Source: Gammaproteobacteria bacterium HGW-Gammaproteobacteria-2 (lineage in GTDB: Bacteria; Pseudomonadota; Gammaproteobacteria; Xanthomonadales; Xanthomonadaceae). Taken from it: a DNA stretch of 64,000 bases. Below the pieces are notes generated by a model. It made no database searches. It saw nothing but the letters and a program-made list of their open reading frames with translations, and had not been told where the DNA came from. The stretch's first letter is position 1. The number at the start of each line of letters is the position of its first letter. Positions 45,225-54,331 of the stretch are shown here, piece after piece. Where the stretch lies: the NCBI GenBank assembly GCA_002840015.1, contig PGZE01000009.1:46546-110545 (forward strand), read 5' to 3'. Position numbers and translations under genes: made by a program.

Positions 45225-45665
45225 TCAAGCGCGTCGGCTCAGCCGTACTAACAAGGTGCCGGCGGCAAGATCGTGCCAAGTGCGTCGTTGTGGGTCGAAC
45301 AGCGCCCAGAAAAAGCCGAGGCCAAATGCGGCCAGCGACAACGTAGCTACCAGATAACGCAGCCATACTGCACGCCACGACGGATCATTGCCTTGCGCAT
45401 CGACTACGCGCAATCGCCAGGGCCGCATCCCGATAGTCTGACCGCCGCGACGCCACGAAAGCGTGGCATAAGCACCGCTCACCAGCCACAGCAAGGCGAA
45501 CACGACAATAGCGGTGGCGCTACCGGGCGTTACCGGTGTGCCACCGCGTGCCAATAGCAGCAGGCCACTGGTGAGCAACCACAATGCCAACAGCGGCAGC
45601 AGGTCGTAAATCAGGGCAACAAGACGCCAGCCCAGGTTGGCGGGAATTGCCGGGGATTGGTTCAT
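45225..45665 (-). CDS. RDD-family membrane protein
   Basis: A 146-residue protein (start at ATG 45665; ATG 45677 also possible). A long N-terminal extension of the open frame to 46058 runs antisense to xerD and is rejected. LGWRLVALIYDLLPLLALWL, TLSWRRGGQTIGMRPWRLRV and WALFDPQRRTWHDLAAGTLL give the RDD pattern with three membrane segments and Arg/Asp residues. Function unknown; some relatives are ion or proton antiporters. Confidence 0.85.
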   Translation of the reverse strand: MNQSPAIPANLGWRLVALIYDLLPLLALWLLTSGLLLLARGGTPVTPGSATAIVVFALLWLVSGAYATLSWRRGGQTIGMRPWRLRVVDAQGNDPSWRAVWLRYLVATLSLAAFGLGFFWALFDPQRRTWHDLAAGTLLVRLSRRA

Positions 45666-45781
45666 GGTGGATAGCATACGACGTGGCGGGCAGTGATGAA
45701 ATTTTCCGGCTAAGCTGGATTCAATGCTTGCAGGCCGCGGAACATCATGAGCACCCGCCATAGCGCACGAAAAACGAAGAC

Positions 45782-46735
45782 ATGACCGACCACGCAGTGA
45801 CCACGCGCCGGCTTGCCGCACGGGCTTTGCCGCCGCCATCGCCGGAAAATCTGGCGCTGATCGAGGCTTTTCTGGAGCGGCTCTGGGCGGAGTCCGGTGC
45901 TTCGCGGCACACGTTGTCGGCATATCGACGGGATCTCGAAGGGTTGGCTCGCTGGCCTGAACTGCATGCCAAGTCATTGAGCCAGCTTGATCGACAGTGC
46001 TTGTTTGCCTATCTTGCGCAACGTACGGGAGCCGGCTACAGCGCACGAAGCAACGCACGTTTATTATCGTCCCTGCGCGCGTTCTACGGGCAGTTGATTC
46101 GACGTGGCGCGATCACGGTTGACCCAAGTGCCGATCTGGCTCCGCCATCGATTGGTCGCTCACTGCCCAAGGCGTTGTCGGAAAGCGAGGTCGAGGCGCT
46201 GCTCGCCGCTGCGAATGACGATGACCCTGCCGGGTTGTGCGTGCGCGCCATGATTGAGCTGATGTATGCCACCGGCTTGCGGGTAAGTGAGCTGGTTGGA
46301 TTGCCTGCGCTGAGTGTGAACCTGCGTCAGGGCGTATTGCGGGTTCACGGCAAAGGCGATAAAGAGCGGCTGGTGCCGATCGGCGATGAAGCGCAGCACT
46401 GGTTGGAACGCTATCTGCGCGACGCACGGCCAGGATTGGCCGGGCGCCGTAATCCGCAGAGCCTGTTTCTGGGCAAGCGCGGGCAGACGCTGAGTCGGCA
46501 GCATTTCTGGTTGACGGTAAAGCGGCTTGCCGTGCGAGCTGGCATCGATACCTCGCGCGTCACCCCGCATGGCCTGCGCCACAGCTTTGCCACCCATCTG
46601 CTCAACCACGGCGCCGACTTGCGGGCGCTGCAAATGCTGCTGGGTCATGCCAGTTTGTCGACCACCCAGATCTACACATTGGTCGCCCGTGAGGGGCTCA
46701 AGCGCCTGCATCAGGCACATCACCCACGCGGCTGA
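45782..46735 (+). CDS. xerD: Site-specific tyrosine recombinase XerD
   Basis: A 317-residue protein. The N-terminal SAM-like core-binding domain begins LIEAFLERLWAESGASRHTL. The catalytic residues are Arg167 (TGLRVSEL), Lys in GKGDKERLVP, His263/Arg266 in HGLRHSFATH, His289 in LLGHASL and the nucleophile Tyr298 in TTQIYTLV. With XerC it resolves chromosome dimers at dif under FtsK control. It stands alone with no adjacent attachment site or cargo, so it is the housekeeping gene rather than a phage integrase. Confidence 0.95.
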   Translation: MTDHAVTTRRLAARALPPPSPENLALIEAFLERLWAESGASRHTLSAYRRDLEGLARWPELHAKSLSQLDRQCLFAYLAQRTGAGYSARSNARLLSSLRAFYGQLIRRGAITVDPSADLAPPSIGRSLPKALSESEVEALLAAANDDDPAGLCVRAMIELMYATGLRVSELVGLPALSVNLRQGVLRVHGKGDKERLVPIGDEAQHWLERYLRDARPGLAGRRNPQSLFLGKRGQTLSRQHFWLTVKRLAVRAGIDTSRVTPHGLRHSFATHLLNHGADLRALQMLLGHASLSTTQIYTLVAREGLKRLHQAHHPRG

Positions 46736-46760
46736 GTCTGCCTCACATCACCCGTGCGCG

Positions 46761-47111
46761 CTACATCAGCACAATGCCAAAGCGACGCAGCGCCAGTGCG
46801 AAACCGGCAAAGCACGCCGCGGTAATCACTGCGCTGGCAAGCAGCGCCAGCCAGAACCCGATGCGTGCCTGCAGCAGCGGAAACAGCAGGAACATCGGCA
46901 AGGTCGGCAGCACATACCAGAACGTGTACCAGGCATGATTCGCGATTTTCTCGCTGGGCTGGTGTTCCAGATGTAACCAGATCAGGGTCAATACGGTGAC
47001 CAGCGGCAGCGCGGCGATCAATGCGCCGAGCCGGTCGCTGCGTTTGGCAACTTCGGAAACCAGCACCACCATCGCGGCGGTAATCAGGTATTTGCTGAGC
47101 AGCCAGGGCAC
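46761..47111 (-). CDS. DUF3147-family small membrane protein
   Basis: A 116-residue protein with four hydrophobic segments: LLSKYLITAAMVVLVSEVAK, LIAALPLVTVLTLIWLH, HAWYTFWYVLPTLPMFLLFP and FWLALLASAVITAACFAGFA. This matches the DUF3147 pattern. Function unknown. It lies 27 bp downstream of the HAD gene. Confidence 0.8.
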   Translation of the reverse strand: MPWLLSKYLITAAMVVLVSEVAKRSDRLGALIAALPLVTVLTLIWLHLEHQPSEKIANHAWYTFWYVLPTLPMFLLFPLLQARIGFWLALLASAVITAACFAGFALALRRFGIVLM

Positions 47112-47138
47112 GGCGTGTTCCTTGGTGAAGTCGGCCCG

Positions 47139-47828
47139 CTACTTTGCCACACGCATGCGTTCGCGGAACATCGCGGTCAGTTCGATCAGGCTTGATACCA
47201 CGGCAGTCGGCGCGACCCCGATCGGGTCGAACACCATCGTGGGCGAGCGTTTGATCCACACCGCATGCATGCCTGAAGTGACCGCGCCGATCACATCGAA
47301 CGGGTTGCCCGAAACCAGCCAGGTTTCCGCACCGCCGGTTTGCGCCGCACGATGGAAATAGGCATAGGCGGCCGGATGGGGTTTGAAGGTGCGCGCCTCA
47401 TTGAGACTGACCACACCCGCAAGCAACGGTGCAAGCGCCGCCGCTTCCAGCGCGTGGTCAAGATCATCGCGGTTGCCGTTGGAAAACGCGAACGGGCGCA
47501 GTGGCAAATCGCGCAGCGCACGCAGGCCCGGCTCGGCGTCTGCGAATGCGGGCAGGCGCCGATACAGCGCCATCAATGCGTCGCGGTCTGTTGCGGCCAT
47601 GTCGGTACCGAAAGTGAGACAGGTGTGATCCAGCGCCTGCCGGGTGCAGGTGGGCAGGTCGGCATAATCGTGCATCAGCGCGCGGCGGAAGGTGTATTCA
47701 AGCTGTTTGGCGCGCCATGCAGTGGCGAACTCCGGTGCGCGATCGCCGACCAGACCGGCGAGCTGGTCGGTCACCCCGGCGGTGTCGACCAGGGTGCCGT
47801 AGACATCGATTGCCAGATACATCATCAA
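47139..47828 (-). CDS. Haloacid dehalogenase, type II
   Basis: A 229-residue HAD-fold hydrolase. AIDVYGTLVDTAG holds the nucleophilic Asp in the type II dehalogenase form. FAFSNGNRDDLDHAL is motif II (Ser), KPHPAAYAYF carries the motif III Lys, and WLVSGNPFDVIGAVTSGM the acidic motif IV region (with NPFDV where many have ND/WD). Predicted to hydrolyse (S)-2-haloacids, or an unknown small phosphate or acid. The start is one of three consecutive ATG codons. Confidence 0.87.
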   Translation of the reverse strand: MMMYLAIDVYGTLVDTAGVTDQLAGLVGDRAPEFATAWRAKQLEYTFRRALMHDYADLPTCTRQALDHTCLTFGTDMAATDRDALMALYRRLPAFADAEPGLRALRDLPLRPFAFSNGNRDDLDHALEAAALAPLLAGVVSLNEARTFKPHPAAYAYFHRAAQTGGAETWLVSGNPFDVIGAVTSGMHAVWIKRSPTMVFDPIGVAPTAVVSSLIELTAMFRERMRVAK

Positions 47829-47888
47829 TCAGACCTCCAGAGCCTTGTTGGCGAATTGTGAGCCGAATGCGTGCATCCACGCGCCGGC

Positions 47889-48920
47889 TCAGGCGGCGGC
47901 CAATGCCTGCGCACCGAGATTGGCCAGCAACGACACCATCTGCCCGGTTTGCTCGGCCTGGGCGCTCGATGCGTTGCCCTGTTGCGCACGTTTCGCCACC
48001 CCTTGAGCAATGGCGGCGAGGCGGAAAAAACTGAACGCAAGCACCGCAGGCCAGTTCGCGATTTCCTGCTGTCCGCGATGCTGCGCATAGTGCGCCAGCA
48101 ATGCGGCTTCATCGGGAATGCCCAGTGCTGCACGATCCATCCCGGCGAGGCCGGGGATTACCGGGTTGCGCGGCAAGCGCAGCGCCATGCACAAGTAGCC
48201 GAGGTCGGCCAGCGGGTGACCCAGAGTCGATAGCTCCCAATCCACCACCGCCAGCACCTGCGGTTCGCTCGGGTGCCAGATCAGGTTGTCAATGCGAAAA
48301 TCGCCATGCACCAGCGCAGCGCTGCCATCATCGGGCAAGGCTGCCTGCGGCAACTGCGCAATCAGGGTTTCCATGGCGGCGACATCAGCGGTTTGTGCGG
48401 CCCGATATTGCTCGGTCCAGCGCGCGATCTGACGCGAAAAATAATTGCCCGGTTTACCGAAATCGGACAGCCCGACGGCATCGACATCGACGCTGTGAAT
48501 GGCAGCCAGTACGCGCAGCACCTCGCGGTAATAGGCTTCACGCTGTTCGATCGCGACATCCGCAAGCGCCGGGTCCCAGATCACCCGACCCTCGACATGC
48601 GCCATCAGATAAAACATCGAGCCGATCACCGATTCGTCGGTGCACAGGTGCAGCGGTTGTGCAACCGGAACCGCACTGCCATGCAACGCCTGCAGCACGC
48701 GGAACTCGCGATCCACCGCATGGGCTGAAGCCAGCAGTGCGCCGGGCGGCTTGCGGCGCAAAACATACAGGCCGCTGGCAGCTTCGATCCGATAGGTGGG
48801 GTTGGATTGTCCGCCCTTGAACTTGCTGGCGCGCAGCGGCCCTTTGAAGCCGGCGACATGGGCTTGCAGATACGTCGCCAATGATTCGACGGGCAGATCG
48901 AGATTTTGCGGAGTGGGCAT
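47889..48920 (-). CDS. Aminoglycoside-phosphotransferase-fold kinase (acyl-CoA-dehydrogenase-associated type)
   Basis: A 343-residue protein; ATG 48920 ([20 protein letters not shown]) excludes the longer frame that crosses a repeat element. [17 protein letters not shown] is the nucleotide-binding start. [15 protein letters not shown] carries the catalytic Asp and Asn, and [20 protein letters not shown] the metal-binding Asp. This subgroup often sits beside acyl-CoA dehydrogenase genes and resembles the N-terminal kinase of ACAD10/11, which phosphorylates 4-hydroxyacyl-CoA. That substrate is inferred from the family only. Confidence 0.87.
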   Translation of the reverse strand: MPTPQNLDLPVESLATYLQAHVAGFKGPLRASKFKGGQSNPTYRIEAASGLYVLRRKPPGALLASAHAVDREFRVLQALHGSAVPVAQPLHLCTDESVIGSMFYLMAHVEGRVIWDPALADVAIEQREAYYREVLRVLAAIHSVDVDAVGLSDFGKPGNYFSRQIARWTEQYRAAQTADVAAMETLIAQLPQAALPDDGSAALVHGDFRIDNLIWHPSEPQVLAVVDWELSTLGHPLADLGYLCMALRLPRNPVIPGLAGMDRAALGIPDEAALLAHYAQHRGQQEIANWPAVLAFSFFRLAAIAQGVAKRAQQGNASSAQAEQTGQMVSLLANLGAQALAAA

Positions 48921-49084
48921 GGCGTTCGTGCTGTGTGCGGCGGAGGGGTGAATGTCCCATGTGCGATGCGGACACACAAGCGGGGCTCGGAACTCGGGGC
49001 TCGGGAAAGCCAAAAGGCCGAGCTGGGGACTCGAAAAATCGGCAGCGAAAGCGCAAAGCAAAACCTGGCGAGCTCGTCGCCTTG

Positions 49085-49265
49085 AGTCCTGAATATGGAT
49101 AGGCAGGAGTCCGCAAAAAACGCCAAGTGCGCAAAGGAAAACGTGAAGCAGGGCCTGTAGATGGGTAGGGCGCGGCGTAATCCGACTGTCGCCCAAACAA
49201 ATGCTGTTATATGCGTCTTTTGCGAACTTTGCGGATTGGCGCTTTACGCTTTTCCCGAGTCCCGG
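49085..49265 (-). repeat. Dispersed element B with CGCAAAG-rich inverted ends
   Basis: Left arm GAGTCCGCAAAAAACGCCAA and following GTGCGCAAAGG (49107-49137); right arm TGCGTCTTTTGCG and CTTTGCGGA (49212-49236). The interior matches the reverse complement of element A, for example CCGACTGTCGCC and ATGCTGTTAT. GAGTCC and CCCGAGTCCCGG lie outside. It fills most of the 355-bp gap 48921-49275 upstream of the phosphotransferase gene; 48921-49080 has only scattered CTCGGGGCTCGG-type sequence. Confidence 0.8.
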
Positions 49266-49275
49266 CTTCACAGCC

Positions 49276-51792
49276 CTAACCGGCACGCAAGGCATCACCC
49301 GGCGGCGTGCTCAGGATGCGCCGCGTGCCCAGCCAGCCAGCGCTCATCGCCAGTATCACGCCGATGGCTCCGCCAGCAATCAACGTGCCCCATGGCAGGT
49401 TCAGGCTCATGCCGAAACTGCGCTCGGCCAGCACACTGCCGGTGATCGCGGCGGCGGTGATCGCCATCAATGCCGCCATGGTGCCGAGTGTCGCAAACTC
49501 GATCAGCACCGCCGCGCGCAATTGGCTACGGCCAGCACCGAGCGTGCGCAGCACCGCGCTTTCAAAGCGGCGCTCACTAGCGGTGGCCTGCAATGCCGCC
49601 AGCAACACCAGTACCCCGGCGGCGAGGCTGAAACCAAGGACCAGTTGCACCGCTTGACTGACGCGGTCGATGACTTCGCGCACGCGCGCCAGGATGGCAT
49701 CGACATCAAGCATCGAGATATTCGGAAAGCGACGGCTGATCTGGGCCAATGCTGCGCTCTGGCCGGGTGGCAAGTAAAAGCTGGAAATCAGGCTGTGCGG
49801 CGCATCGGCCATGGCGCCGGCATTGAGCATCACGAAGAAATTGACCCGAAACGAATCCCAATCCGCAGCGCGGATATTGCTGACGGTCACCTCCATCTCG
49901 CGCTCGCCAATGCGCACAGTGATGCGATCACCCAGCACCAAACCGAAGCGTTGCGCCCAACCGTCTTCAATGGATACCTCGGCTGAGGTACTGTCTGCTG
50001 CCCAAAACTGGCCACTGACGAGGGTGTTGGCCGGCGGGAAATCGTGGCGCCAGCTCATGTTCAATGGCCGATCAGCATTGCCTTGCTCACCACTGGCGGT
50101 ATCCTCGCGTTGTTCATTGTCACGCCAGCCATCACGGCGCGCGGGCGGCTGGCCATTGATCGCCACCAGCCGGCCGCTGGCGAAAGGTTCCAACGACGGA
50201 TTGGCGACACCCAGTTCATGCAAAGTGGCGAGCACGGCGTCGCGTTGTGGCTCCTGCACATTGAGCAGAAAATAGTTCGGTGTGTTGTGCGGCATTTTTG
50301 CCCGCCATTGTGCCAGCAGCTCCGGGCCAATCGCGGCGAGCAGCAACAGCGCGCACAGCGACAACGCCAGGCCTACCAGTTGCGCCACGCTCAGCGCGCG
50401 GCGCCGTGCCAAAGCCGCCAGCCCCAAACGCCACGGCCCGCGCAGGTGTGGTTGCAGTGTGCGCAACACGCGCAACAACAACAGGCCGATCAACACGGCT
50501 ACCACGGCCAATGCGCCGAGGCCACCAAGCACGATGGTGCTGAGTTCGAAATCCTGTGTTGCCAAAAATACCAGCAACGCCGCAGCGGCGAGGCCGGCAA
50601 GATACACCAGTGCCGAAATTGGCGGCAGAGCAGCGAAACTGCGATTGAGCACGCGCATGGGTGGCACCCCGCGCAGGCGCAGCAGTGGTGGCAGGCCGAA
50701 GCCAAGCAACAGCACGATGCCAATCGCGACCCCGGCCAACGCCGGTTGTGCCTGAGGCAACGGTAGCCGGCCGGGGATCAGGCTGCCCAGTGCTTCCACC
50801 AGGCCCGCTTGTGCCAGCAGGCCCAAACCGACGCCGAGCAGGCAGGCGGGAATCGCCAATAACAGCAGTTGCAGGCACAAGGCCAGCAGGATGCGTGGTT
50901 GCGAGGCGCCCAGACAACGCAGGATTGCTACCGTATCGACCCGTTGCAGGGCGAAGCGATTGGCGGCCAAGGCGGTGGCAACGCCGGCCAACAGCACCGC
51001 CAGCAATGCGGCCAATGACAGGAAGCGCTGCGCGCGCTCGAATGCCGAACGCACGGCTTGTTGGGTGTTTTGTACGCTGACCGGGCGCAGACCCTTCGCC
51101 AGCCCTTGCTCGCGCACGCTGTCGCGGAACCGCTCAATCTGCGCCGGGCTGCCTGCCACCATCAAGCGGTGCTGGGCACGGCTGCCCGGCCCGAGCAGGC
51201 CGGTGTCCTGCACGTCGGCAAGATTGACCAGCAGGCGCGGCGCCAACTGGAACAGCTCGCCACCGCTGTCGGGCTCGGCGTGCAGACGGTGGCTTACCCG
51301 CAGGCTGCCATTGCCAAACTCGATCTGCGCGCCGGGCGCGATGCCCAGCGCATCGAGCAGCCGGGCATCGGCATACGCTTCGCCCGGTTGCGGGGCGGCA
51401 GTGACCTGTGGTGTCAGCCCTGCCATGTCGGTGGTGGTACTCAGCTCGCCGCGCAGCGGGTAATTGGCATCCACCGCCTTGATGTCGGCCAATTGGCTGG
51501 CATCGCCATGGAACACCACCGACGGGAAGGTGATCGTGCGCGCTACTGCGAGCTGCTGCGCATGCGCCGTCTCCGCGATGGCAGTATCGATGGGTTGCCG
51601 CGAGGTGAAGCCGTAATCGCCGCCGATGATCTGCGCGGCATTGGCACTGACTGCCGCCGTCACCCGATTGACCAAAGTGCCGACTGCGGTCATTACTGCT
51701 ACCGCCAGTACCAGCGCAGCGGCCAGGGTCAACAGATCGCCGCCACGCAACTCGCGGCGCAGGGCGCGGCTGGCATAAGCCAAAACGTTCAT
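49276..51792 (-). CDS. ybbP: ABC transporter permease, FtsX/YbbP type
   Basis: An 838-residue membrane protein. GGAGG close before ATG 51792 supports the start ([20 protein letters not shown]). One N-terminal membrane helix ([20 protein letters not shown]) precedes a large periplasmic domain, two FtsX-type membrane blocks ([40 protein letters not shown]) and a second periplasmic domain. The last ends [19 protein letters not shown]. It works with YbbA as a putative mechanotransmission or lipoprotein-related exporter; substrate unproven. A 364-bp gap separates it from ybbA, where most genomes have them adjacent. Confidence 0.92.
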   Translation of the reverse strand: MNVLAYASRALRRELRGGDLLTLAAALVLAVAVMTAVGTLVNRVTAAVSANAAQIIGGDYGFTSRQPIDTAIAETAHAQQLAVARTITFPSVVFHGDASQLADIKAVDANYPLRGELSTTTDMAGLTPQVTAAPQPGEAYADARLLDALGIAPGAQIEFGNGSLRVSHRLHAEPDSGGELFQLAPRLLVNLADVQDTGLLGPGSRAQHRLMVAGSPAQIERFRDSVREQGLAKGLRPVSVQNTQQAVRSAFERAQRFLSLAALLAVLLAGVATALAANRFALQRVDTVAILRCLGASQPRILLALCLQLLLLAIPACLLGVGLGLLAQAGLVEALGSLIPGRLPLPQAQPALAGVAIGIVLLLGFGLPPLLRLRGVPPMRVLNRSFAALPPISALVYLAGLAAAALLVFLATQDFELSTIVLGGLGALAVVAVLIGLLLLRVLRTLQPHLRGPWRLGLAALARRRALSVAQLVGLALSLCALLLLAAIGPELLAQWRAKMPHNTPNYFLLNVQEPQRDAVLATLHELGVANPSLEPFASGRLVAINGQPPARRDGWRDNEQREDTASGEQGNADRPLNMSWRHDFPPANTLVSGQFWAADSTSAEVSIEDGWAQRFGLVLGDRITVRIGEREMEVTVSNIRAADWDSFRVNFFVMLNAGAMADAPHSLISSFYLPPGQSAALAQISRRFPNISMLDVDAILARVREVIDRVSQAVQLVLGFSLAAGVLVLLAALQATASERRFESAVLRTLGAGRSQLRAAVLIEFATLGTMAALMAITAAAITGSVLAERSFGMSLNLPWGTLIAGGAIGVILAMSAGWLGTRRILSTPPGDALRAG

Positions 51793-51920
51793 GGCTCCTC
51801 CGCAGCCGTGTGGGTTGACGTTTGCGCAAAGGGAGCGCCAATTGCATGACGTCGATGGATCGCCGACGACGATGAAGACCCATTCCCGTGCGTTTTTTTT
51901 CGCCACACGCAAAAAGATCT

Positions 51921-52116
51921 TCTCGCCAAGACGCCAAGAGCGCCAAGGGAAGCATTAGGAAGAGCGCAGATGAAATCGACATGCGCGGTTACGACGCGGT
52001 TTGAGGGCTTGCAGCAGTTTGCAGAGGCACTCATGAAGCGCGGGATTACCTGAGCAGTAGATTGTTTCCACCAAGAGGCAGATGGACTTCTTGGCGTGCT
52101 TGGCTCCTTGGCGAGA
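51921..52116. repeat. Element C with GCCAAG-rich inverted ends, between ybbA and ybbP
   Basis: Left arm TCTCGCCAAGACGCCAAGAG (51921-51950) and right arm 52087-52116 are imperfect complements over 30 bases, each made of three CGCCAAG/CCTTGGCG-like units. The 136-bp interior does not resemble elements A and B, but the design is the same. It occupies most of the 364-bp gap 51793-52156; no gene is seen there. Confidence 0.75.
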
Positions 52117-52156
52117 GTCGGCCTTCGCTGCAATCGCACCTGCTGAGGAGCCATAT

Positions 52157-52837
52157 TCATGCCGCGCGCTCGAACAGGCGCCCGTTATCGAGCCGGAAAA
52201 CCCGGGTGCAGCGGCGGGCCAGTGTCATGTCATGGGTTACCAAAACCAGCGTGGTGCCATATTGGTGATTGAGCGTAAACAATAGTTCGCTGATCTGGGC
52301 GCCGGTATTCTGGTCGAGGTTGCCCGTTGGTTCATCGGCAAACAGGATACGTGGCCGGGTGACAAAGGCGCGGGCAAGCGCAACGCGTTGTTGTTCGCCG
52401 CCGGACAACTGTCTTGGGTAGTGATGACAGCGTGCGCCAAGGCCAACCGATTCGAGCACTTCACGTGCTCGGCCTGGTTCATTGCGGCCCGCCAGTTCCA
52501 GCGGCAGTGCGACGTTTTCTTCAGCCGTTAGTGCCGGCAGTAGATGAAAACTCTGGAACACGAAACCGACCTCGCGGGCACGCAATGCCGCGCGGGCTTC
52601 CTCATCGAGTGCATTGAGATGCTCGCCGGCAATGTGAATATCGCCGCGACTGGGCAGATCAAGCCCGGCCAGCAAACCCAGCAAGGTGGTCTTGCCGGAA
52701 CCCGATGCACCGACAATGGCGACCGATTCGCCGGCATTCACCGTCATTTCAACGGCGTCGAGTATTCTGATTTCTCCGTCGGGGCCAATCACCGATTTAC
52801 CGAGGCTGGATGCGTTGATGACCGTTGACTTTTCCAT
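52157..52837 (-). CDS. ybbA: ABC transporter ATPase, YbbA type
   Basis: A 226-residue LolD-like ATPase. Walker [11 protein letters not shown]-loop [18 protein letters not shown], signature [15 protein letters not shown], Walker [13 protein letters not shown] and THD switch. It drives the YbbP permease. Its ATG (52837-52835) overlaps the ATG of divergent tesA within the CATG at 52835-52838, so transcription and translation signals of each lie inside the other's coding sequence. Confidence 0.93.
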   Translation of the reverse strand: MEKSTVINASSLGKSVIGPDGEIRILDAVEMTVNAGESVAIVGASGSGKTTLLGLLAGLDLPSRGDIHIAGEHLNALDEEARAALRAREVGFVFQSFHLLPALTAEENVALPLELAGRNEPGRAREVLESVGLGARCHHYPRQLSGGEQQRVALARAFVTRPRILFADEPTGNLDQNTGAQISELLFTLNHQYGTTLVLVTHDMTLARRCTRVFRLDNGRLFERAA

Positions 52838-53507
52838 GACGAAACACAGAGCCGTGCGAAAACCCGCTGCGCAAAAGGATATGGGCGGGGTGGCGCGGTA
52901 TCTGCGGTTATTCCTCCTGTTGGTGCTGACGTTGTACAGCTTCTCGGTGCCTGCTGCCGGGTCGCTGCTGGTGGTGGGTGACAGCCTGAGTGCGGCACAC
53001 AATATTGCACAAGACGAGGGCTGGGTGGCGTTGCTTCAGGATCGCCTGAAAGCGCGCGCCGTGCCAGCGCCAGAGGTCATCAACGCCAGCATCAGCGGTG
53101 AAACCTCTGCCGGAGCACTCGCGCGCTTGCCGGATTTGCTGGCACGGCATCAGCCCGCAATCGTTGTGATCGAACTGGGTGGCAACGATGGGCTGCGCGG
53201 CCTGCCGCCGGCTGAGTTGTCGGCAAACCTCGATGCCATGATCCGCATGAGCCGTGAAGCCGGTGCGAACGTGCTGCTGATTGGCACCGAATTGCCACCC
53301 AATTACGGCCGCAGCTACCGGGATCGATTTCGCGCCGTGTATGCCGATCTCGCTCAGCGCCATGCGCTGGCGATGCTGCCGTTTTTGCTCGATGGTGTGG
53401 CATTGCAGCCGGGGTTGATGCAGGACGATGGACTGCATCCCACCGCTGCAGCGCAGCCGATTGTCCTCAACAACGTATGGCCGTTGTTGCAAAGCATGTT
53501 GCCATAG
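52836..53507 (+). CDS. tesA: Multifunctional acyl-CoA thioesterase/lysophospholipase TesA
   Basis: A protein of about 223 residues if started at 52836; ATG 52881 (MGGVARYLRL) is possible and gives a shorter, tidier signal peptide (YLRLFLLLVLTLYSFSVPAAG). The mature SGNH hydrolase has LLVVGDSLSAAHNI (block I, Ser), NASISGETSAG (block II, Gly), IELGGNDGLRG (block III, Asn) and DGLHPTAAAQ (block V, Asp and His). A periplasmic esterase acting on thioesters and lysophospholipids. Divergent from ybbA, as in E. coli. Confidence 0.93.
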   Translation: MTKHRAVRKPAAQKDMGGVARYLRLFLLLVLTLYSFSVPAAGSLLVVGDSLSAAHNIAQDEGWVALLQDRLKARAVPAPEVINASISGETSAGALARLPDLLARHQPAIVVIELGGNDGLRGLPPAELSANLDAMIRMSREAGANVLLIGTELPPNYGRSYRDRFRAVYADLAQRHALAMLPFLLDGVALQPGLMQDDGLHPTAAAQPIVLNNVWPLLQSMLP

Positions 53508-53530
53508 TCAAGCCGGGCAAGCGCCTGCGG

Positions 53531-54331
53531 TCATGACGCCATGCCCTCGCGGTGCAGGCTGTTGCTCAGGGCAATGAACGATGCGACCGGCAATTGCTCG
53601 GCACGCAGATCGGCGCGAATGCCGGCACGCAGCATGGCATCGGCGCTGCACACGTTGGCCAGCGCGTTGCGCAAGGTTTTGCGGCGTTGCCCGAAGGCAT
53701 CGTGGACGACGCGCGCAAACAGTGCGCGATCATCAATGCCGATCTGCTGTGCGGGCCTGGGCAGTAGGCGTACCACTGCCGAATCGACCTTCGGTGGCGG
53801 GTGGAATGACTGCGGTCCGATTTCAAACAGCGGTATCACTTCACACAAGGCTTGCAGCATCACTGAAAGCCGGCCATAGACTTTGCTGCCGGGTGCTGCG
53901 GCCATGCGCTCGACCACTTCTTTTTGCAGCATGAAATGCATGTCGTGGATGGCGGCGGCGTGATCGAGCGCATGAAACAAAATCGGCGAGGAAATGTTGT
54001 ACGGCAAATTGCCGACCAGACGGATGGTGCCGCCAGCGGCCAGCGCAGTGAAGTCCACGCGCAATACGTCGGCGCTGATAATTTCCAGGGTGCCCACGGG
54101 TTGCGCGGCAGCGCGCAACGGCTCGATCAAATCGCGGTCGAACTCGATCGCGCACAGGCTGCCGTGGCGGCGCAGCAGCGGCAGGGTCAACGCGCCGCGC
54201 CCAGGCCCAATCTCGACCAGACGATCCGTGGGCGCCGGCGCCAGTGCCATGATGATGCGTTCGATGACGCTGTAATCGGTCAGAAAGTGCTGGCCAAATC
54301 GTTTTTTGGCAGGCGCAGTGAATCCACTCAT
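53531..54331 (-). CDS. rsmA: 16S rRNA (adenine1518/1519-N6)-dimethyltransferase
   Basis: A 266-residue KsgA protein. The start at 54331 (ATGA overlap with pdxA) rejects the long open frame to 54892. KKRFGQHFLTDYSVIERII, LVEIGPGRGALTLPLL (motif I) and the catalytic NLPYNISSPILFH are diagnostic, with FHPPPKVDSAVVRL near the end. It dimethylates two adjacent adenines near the 3' end of 16S rRNA late in 30S assembly. Last gene of lptD-surA-pdxA-rsmA; the usual apaG is not adjacent. Confidence 0.96.
   Translation of the reverse strand: MSGFTAPAKKRFGQHFLTDYSVIERIIMALAPAPTDRLVEIGPGRGALTLPLLRRHGSLCAIEFDRDLIEPLRAAAQPVGTLEIISADVLRVDFTALAAGGTIRLVGNLPYNISSPILFHALDHAAAIHDMHFMLQKEVVERMAAAPGSKVYGRLSVMLQALCEVIPLFEIGPQSFHPPPKVDSAVVRLLPRPAQQIGIDDRALFARVVHDAFGQRRKTLRNALANVCSADAMLRAGIRADLRAEQLPVASFIALSNSLHREGMAS

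Noticed and set aside
45666-46058. N-terminal extension of the RDD protein
   Set aside because: Runs antisense into xerD and lacks membrane or family features; the RDD domain begins after Met at 45665.
45782-46735. XerD as a phage or island integrase
   Set aside because: No tRNA, attachment repeats or cargo genes nearby, and the sequence follows the housekeeping XerD pattern.
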